DNA from: DATFJZ01 sp034660495 | Lineage (GTDB): Bacteria; Desulfobacterota; Desulfobacteria; Desulfobacterales; Desulfobacteraceae | Length of the DNA stretch: 7,547 nt | Direction: 5' to 3' | NCBI GenBank assembly: GCA_034660495.1 | Contig: JAYEJJ010000316.1 | Location: 1-7,547, forward strand | In this document: positions 6,873-7,547 of the stretch, in pieces | Numbering within the stretch: position 1 is the stretch's first letter | Layout: every line of letters begins with the position of its first letter | Program-made: the position numbers and the translations under genes | Notes under the pieces: model-generated | What the model was told of the DNA's origin: nothing | Database searches by the model: none | What the model saw: only the letters and a program-made list of their open reading frames with translations

Positions 6873-6998
6873 TCATGGTTTGTTGTGATGCTGTGCATCA
6901 TGTGGGTTATATGAAAAAAATTTTACAAAAATATGCCATACACTAAGAATAAGTGCAAGTATAATAAAAACGAGATTATCAGTCCATGGCTGTTGCAT
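6873..6998 (-). CDS. Small single-span membrane protein (41 aa, hypothetical)
   Basis: A minus-strand ORF starting MQQPWTDN and continuing with one hydrophobic helix (about residues 9-28, VFIILALILSVWHIFV region), then a polar, His-rich tail ending HHNKP. It looks like a single-pass inner-membrane microprotein with a short cytoplasmic or periplasmic tail. I do not recognise a family. The frame is open upstream to an in-frame ATG at 7040 (55 residues), which has AAGGG six bases before it but adds a non-membrane N-terminus; the ATG at 6998 has no clear ribosome site. The last ten or so codons and the stop fall inside stem-loop repeat copy B. It is upstream of acnA on the same strand, 152 bp away. 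It could be a chance ORF; the clean membrane segment is the main support. Confidence 0.45.
   Translation of the reverse strand: MQQPWTDNLVFIILALILSVWHIFVKFFSYNPHDAQHHNKP
6874..6908. repeat. Stem-loop repeat, copy B
   Basis: CATGGTTTGTTG (6874-6885) is followed by a hairpin with arms TGATGC/GCATCA and loop TGT (6886-6900), then TGTGGGTT (6901-6908). Flanks match copy A at 19 of 20 positions while the stem sequence is different, with pairing kept. It starts 88 bp after copy A, in the same orientation. Confidence 0.65.
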
Positions 6999-7002
6999 TT
7001 TA

Positions 7003-7032
7003 TTGTCAGGCAATGTAATCTTGGGGCTTAAT
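7003..7032 (+). promoter_or_regulatory. Candidate promoter for the small secreted protein gene
   Basis: TTGTCA (7003-7008, five of six to TTGACA) and CTTAAT (7027-7032, four of six to TATAAT) are 18 bp apart. The transcript would run through the G-rich direct repeats (7042-7089) before the ATG at 7122. Confidence 0.3.
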
Positions 7033-7041
7033 GATAACATC

Positions 7042-7089
7042 GGTCACCCTTGGGGTGGGGTCAACAATGGTCACCCTGGGGTGGGGTCA
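7042..7089 (+). repeat. G-rich direct repeat, two copies
   Basis: Copy 1 (7042-7063, 22 nt) and copy 2 (7069-7089, 21 nt) share GGTCACCCT and GGGGTGGGGTCA and differ only by one extra T in copy 1. The unit start-to-start distance is 27 bp. GGTCA begins and ends each copy, and CACCC can pair with the following GGGTG. Together they hold four GGGG runs (7052, 7057, 7078, 7083). Confidence 0.8.
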
Positions 7090-7121
7090 GGCTTCGGTTA
7101 ATAAATAAAAATCGGGGAACC

Positions 7122-7418
7122 ATGAAAACATTTTTAAAAGCCACCATAATTTTTATATTGTTTATTTTTCCTTTTTCTGCCCTGTCCCAGGATAATGATC
7201 CCCCTCCCCTCCATCCCTGTCCTGACTGGGTTCACCCGGGGTTGCGCAATAAATATCCAGGATATGACGCAAAAAAGAAAAAAAAACAGGACAGCCCTAT
7301 GTGGAAATACTCCACCAACAGACCCGGCGGCAATATAAAGGGAGGGGGCACTGTTGAGTACAATGACTATCAGCCATTTTTCAACCCTGATCAAAAAAAA
7401 TCCGATAACACGCGATGA
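7122..7418 (+). CDS. Small secreted protein, Pro/Lys/Tyr-rich (hypothetical)
   Basis: A 98-residue protein with a clear type I signal peptide: MKTFLK, a strongly hydrophobic stretch (7-18) and likely cleavage after SALS at residue 22. The mature part, about 76 residues, is polar and low in predicted structure: a proline cluster, PCPDWVHPG with the only Cys at 33, KKKKK (51-55), a Gly-rich segment (about 69-77) and Tyr/Pro motifs near YNDYQPFF. No lipobox and no second membrane segment. I recognise no family. The start is chosen because the signal peptide begins here and GGGGA precedes it (7114-7118); an upstream ATG at 7050 lies within the direct repeat and would add 24 improbable residues. 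It stands alone on the plus strand, with the IS-end hairpin 17 bp after the stop probably ending its transcript. Confidence 0.7.
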   Translation: MKTFLKATIIFILFIFPFSALSQDNDPPPLHPCPDWVHPGLRNKYPGYDAKKKKKQDSPMWKYSTNRPGGNIKGGGTVEYNDYQPFFNPDQKKSDNTR

Positions 7419-7435
7419 ACAAATTTTATAGAAAA

Positions 7436-7482
7436 CCGGCAAGAAAACCCCTGAGTCTTTAGCTCAGGGGATGAATTGCCGG
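7436..7482. terminator. Two-tier hairpin: IS end and possible terminator
   Basis: The inner stem CCCCTGAG/CTCAGGGG (7448-7455, 7463-7470) is the same 23-nt hairpin as at 96-118. Here it is enclosed by an outer stem CCGGCAA (7436-7442) with TTGCCGG (7476-7482), separated by a 5x5 internal loop. It lies between the small secreted gene and the 3' end of tnpA, so it may stop transcripts from both sides, though no long T-run follows on either strand. As an IS feature it is the subterminal hairpin of the element that continues to the right. Confidence 0.6.
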
Positions 7483-7487
7483 ACTCG

Positions 7488-7547
7488 CTAACCCTGAGAT
7501 TCAATATATTTCCTTACGGCATCAATGGAAGCATTTCCGATTGAGCA
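7488..7547 (-). CDS. tnpA: IS200/IS605-family transposase TnpA, C-terminal fragment (cut by window end)
   Basis: The last 19 codons and TAG stop of a minus-strand gene, reading CSIGNASIDAVRKYIESQG. The pattern, a short strand then (V/I)xKYIExQ, is the C-terminus typical of Y1 HUH transposases of the IS200/IS605 family, which cut and rejoin single-stranded DNA at hairpin-marked ends. The catalytic HUH and Tyr residues lie beyond the window. The stop is 17 bp from the hairpin at 7448-7470. A tnpA whose 3' end faces the hairpin fits either an IS605-like element (tnpA divergent from tnpB, hairpin = LE) or a tnpA-only IS200-like element (hairpin = RE). Partial at the window edge, not evidence of truncation. 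Confidence 0.75.
   Translation of the reverse strand, partial: CSIGNASIDAVRKYIESQG

Noticed and set aside
6752..6908. CRISPR array
   Set aside because: The repeats are 7-bp tandem units and two 34-35 bp stem-loops; there are no regular spacers of 25-40 bp between identical repeats and no cas genes.
7050..7121. 24-residue N-terminal extension of the small secreted protein
   Set aside because: It is encoded by the G-rich repeat, is Trp/Gly-rich, and would place the signal peptide internally.
7134..7442. 102-codon minus-strand ORF opposite the small secreted gene
   Set aside because: It is the reverse of the signal-peptide gene, and its hydrophobic residues come from the complement of Lys-rich codons; no ribosome site or family features.

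Overview
The window looks like a chromosomal stretch from a Gram-negative, moderate-GC bacterium. The gene set (a stand-alone divergent EF-G, a BepA-like M48 protease with TPRs, an AcnA-type aconitase) would fit a Desulfobacterota / Desulfobacterales-like organism. That placement is inference from gene content and style; no lineage-diagnostic gene is present.

Layout. Positions 1-121 look like the right end of an IS200/IS605-type element: three hairpins in series, the last a perfect 8-bp stem (96-118). Positions 122-365 are AT-rich leader with an operator-like palindrome and a candidate promoter for fusA (366-2396, +). The fusA paralogue is convergent with an M48 metalloprotease gene (2393-3811, -), and the two stop codons share one CTAG. 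Upstream of the protease is a 281-bp gap with two hairpins, then the aconitase gene (4093-6720, -). The segment 6721-7121 is dense in structure: a Shine-Dalgarno in a hairpin loop, two arrays of 7-bp repeats, two copies of a stem-loop repeat whose stem sequences differ but remain paired, a 41-codon single-span membrane ORF (6873-6998, -), and a 27-bp-period G-rich direct repeat. A small secreted protein gene follows (7122-7418, +). The window ends with a hairpin whose core is identical over 23 nt to the one at 96-118, and with the last 19 codons of an IS200-type TnpA on the minus strand.

How the parts fit. Aconitase is central carbon metabolism (TCA/glyoxylate). The EF-G paralogue acts in translation but differs from canonical EF-G at both domain IV tip loops and lacks the domain IV GGRGQYG motif, so it is more likely a specialised paralogue than the housekeeping translocase. 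The M48 protein is probably a periplasmic envelope quality-control factor. I see no functional link among them and no operon. The block is bounded on both sides by ends of what appears to be the same IS family in the same orientation. I found no complete unknown multi-gene system; the most unusual material is the repeat-rich region between aconitase and the small secreted protein.
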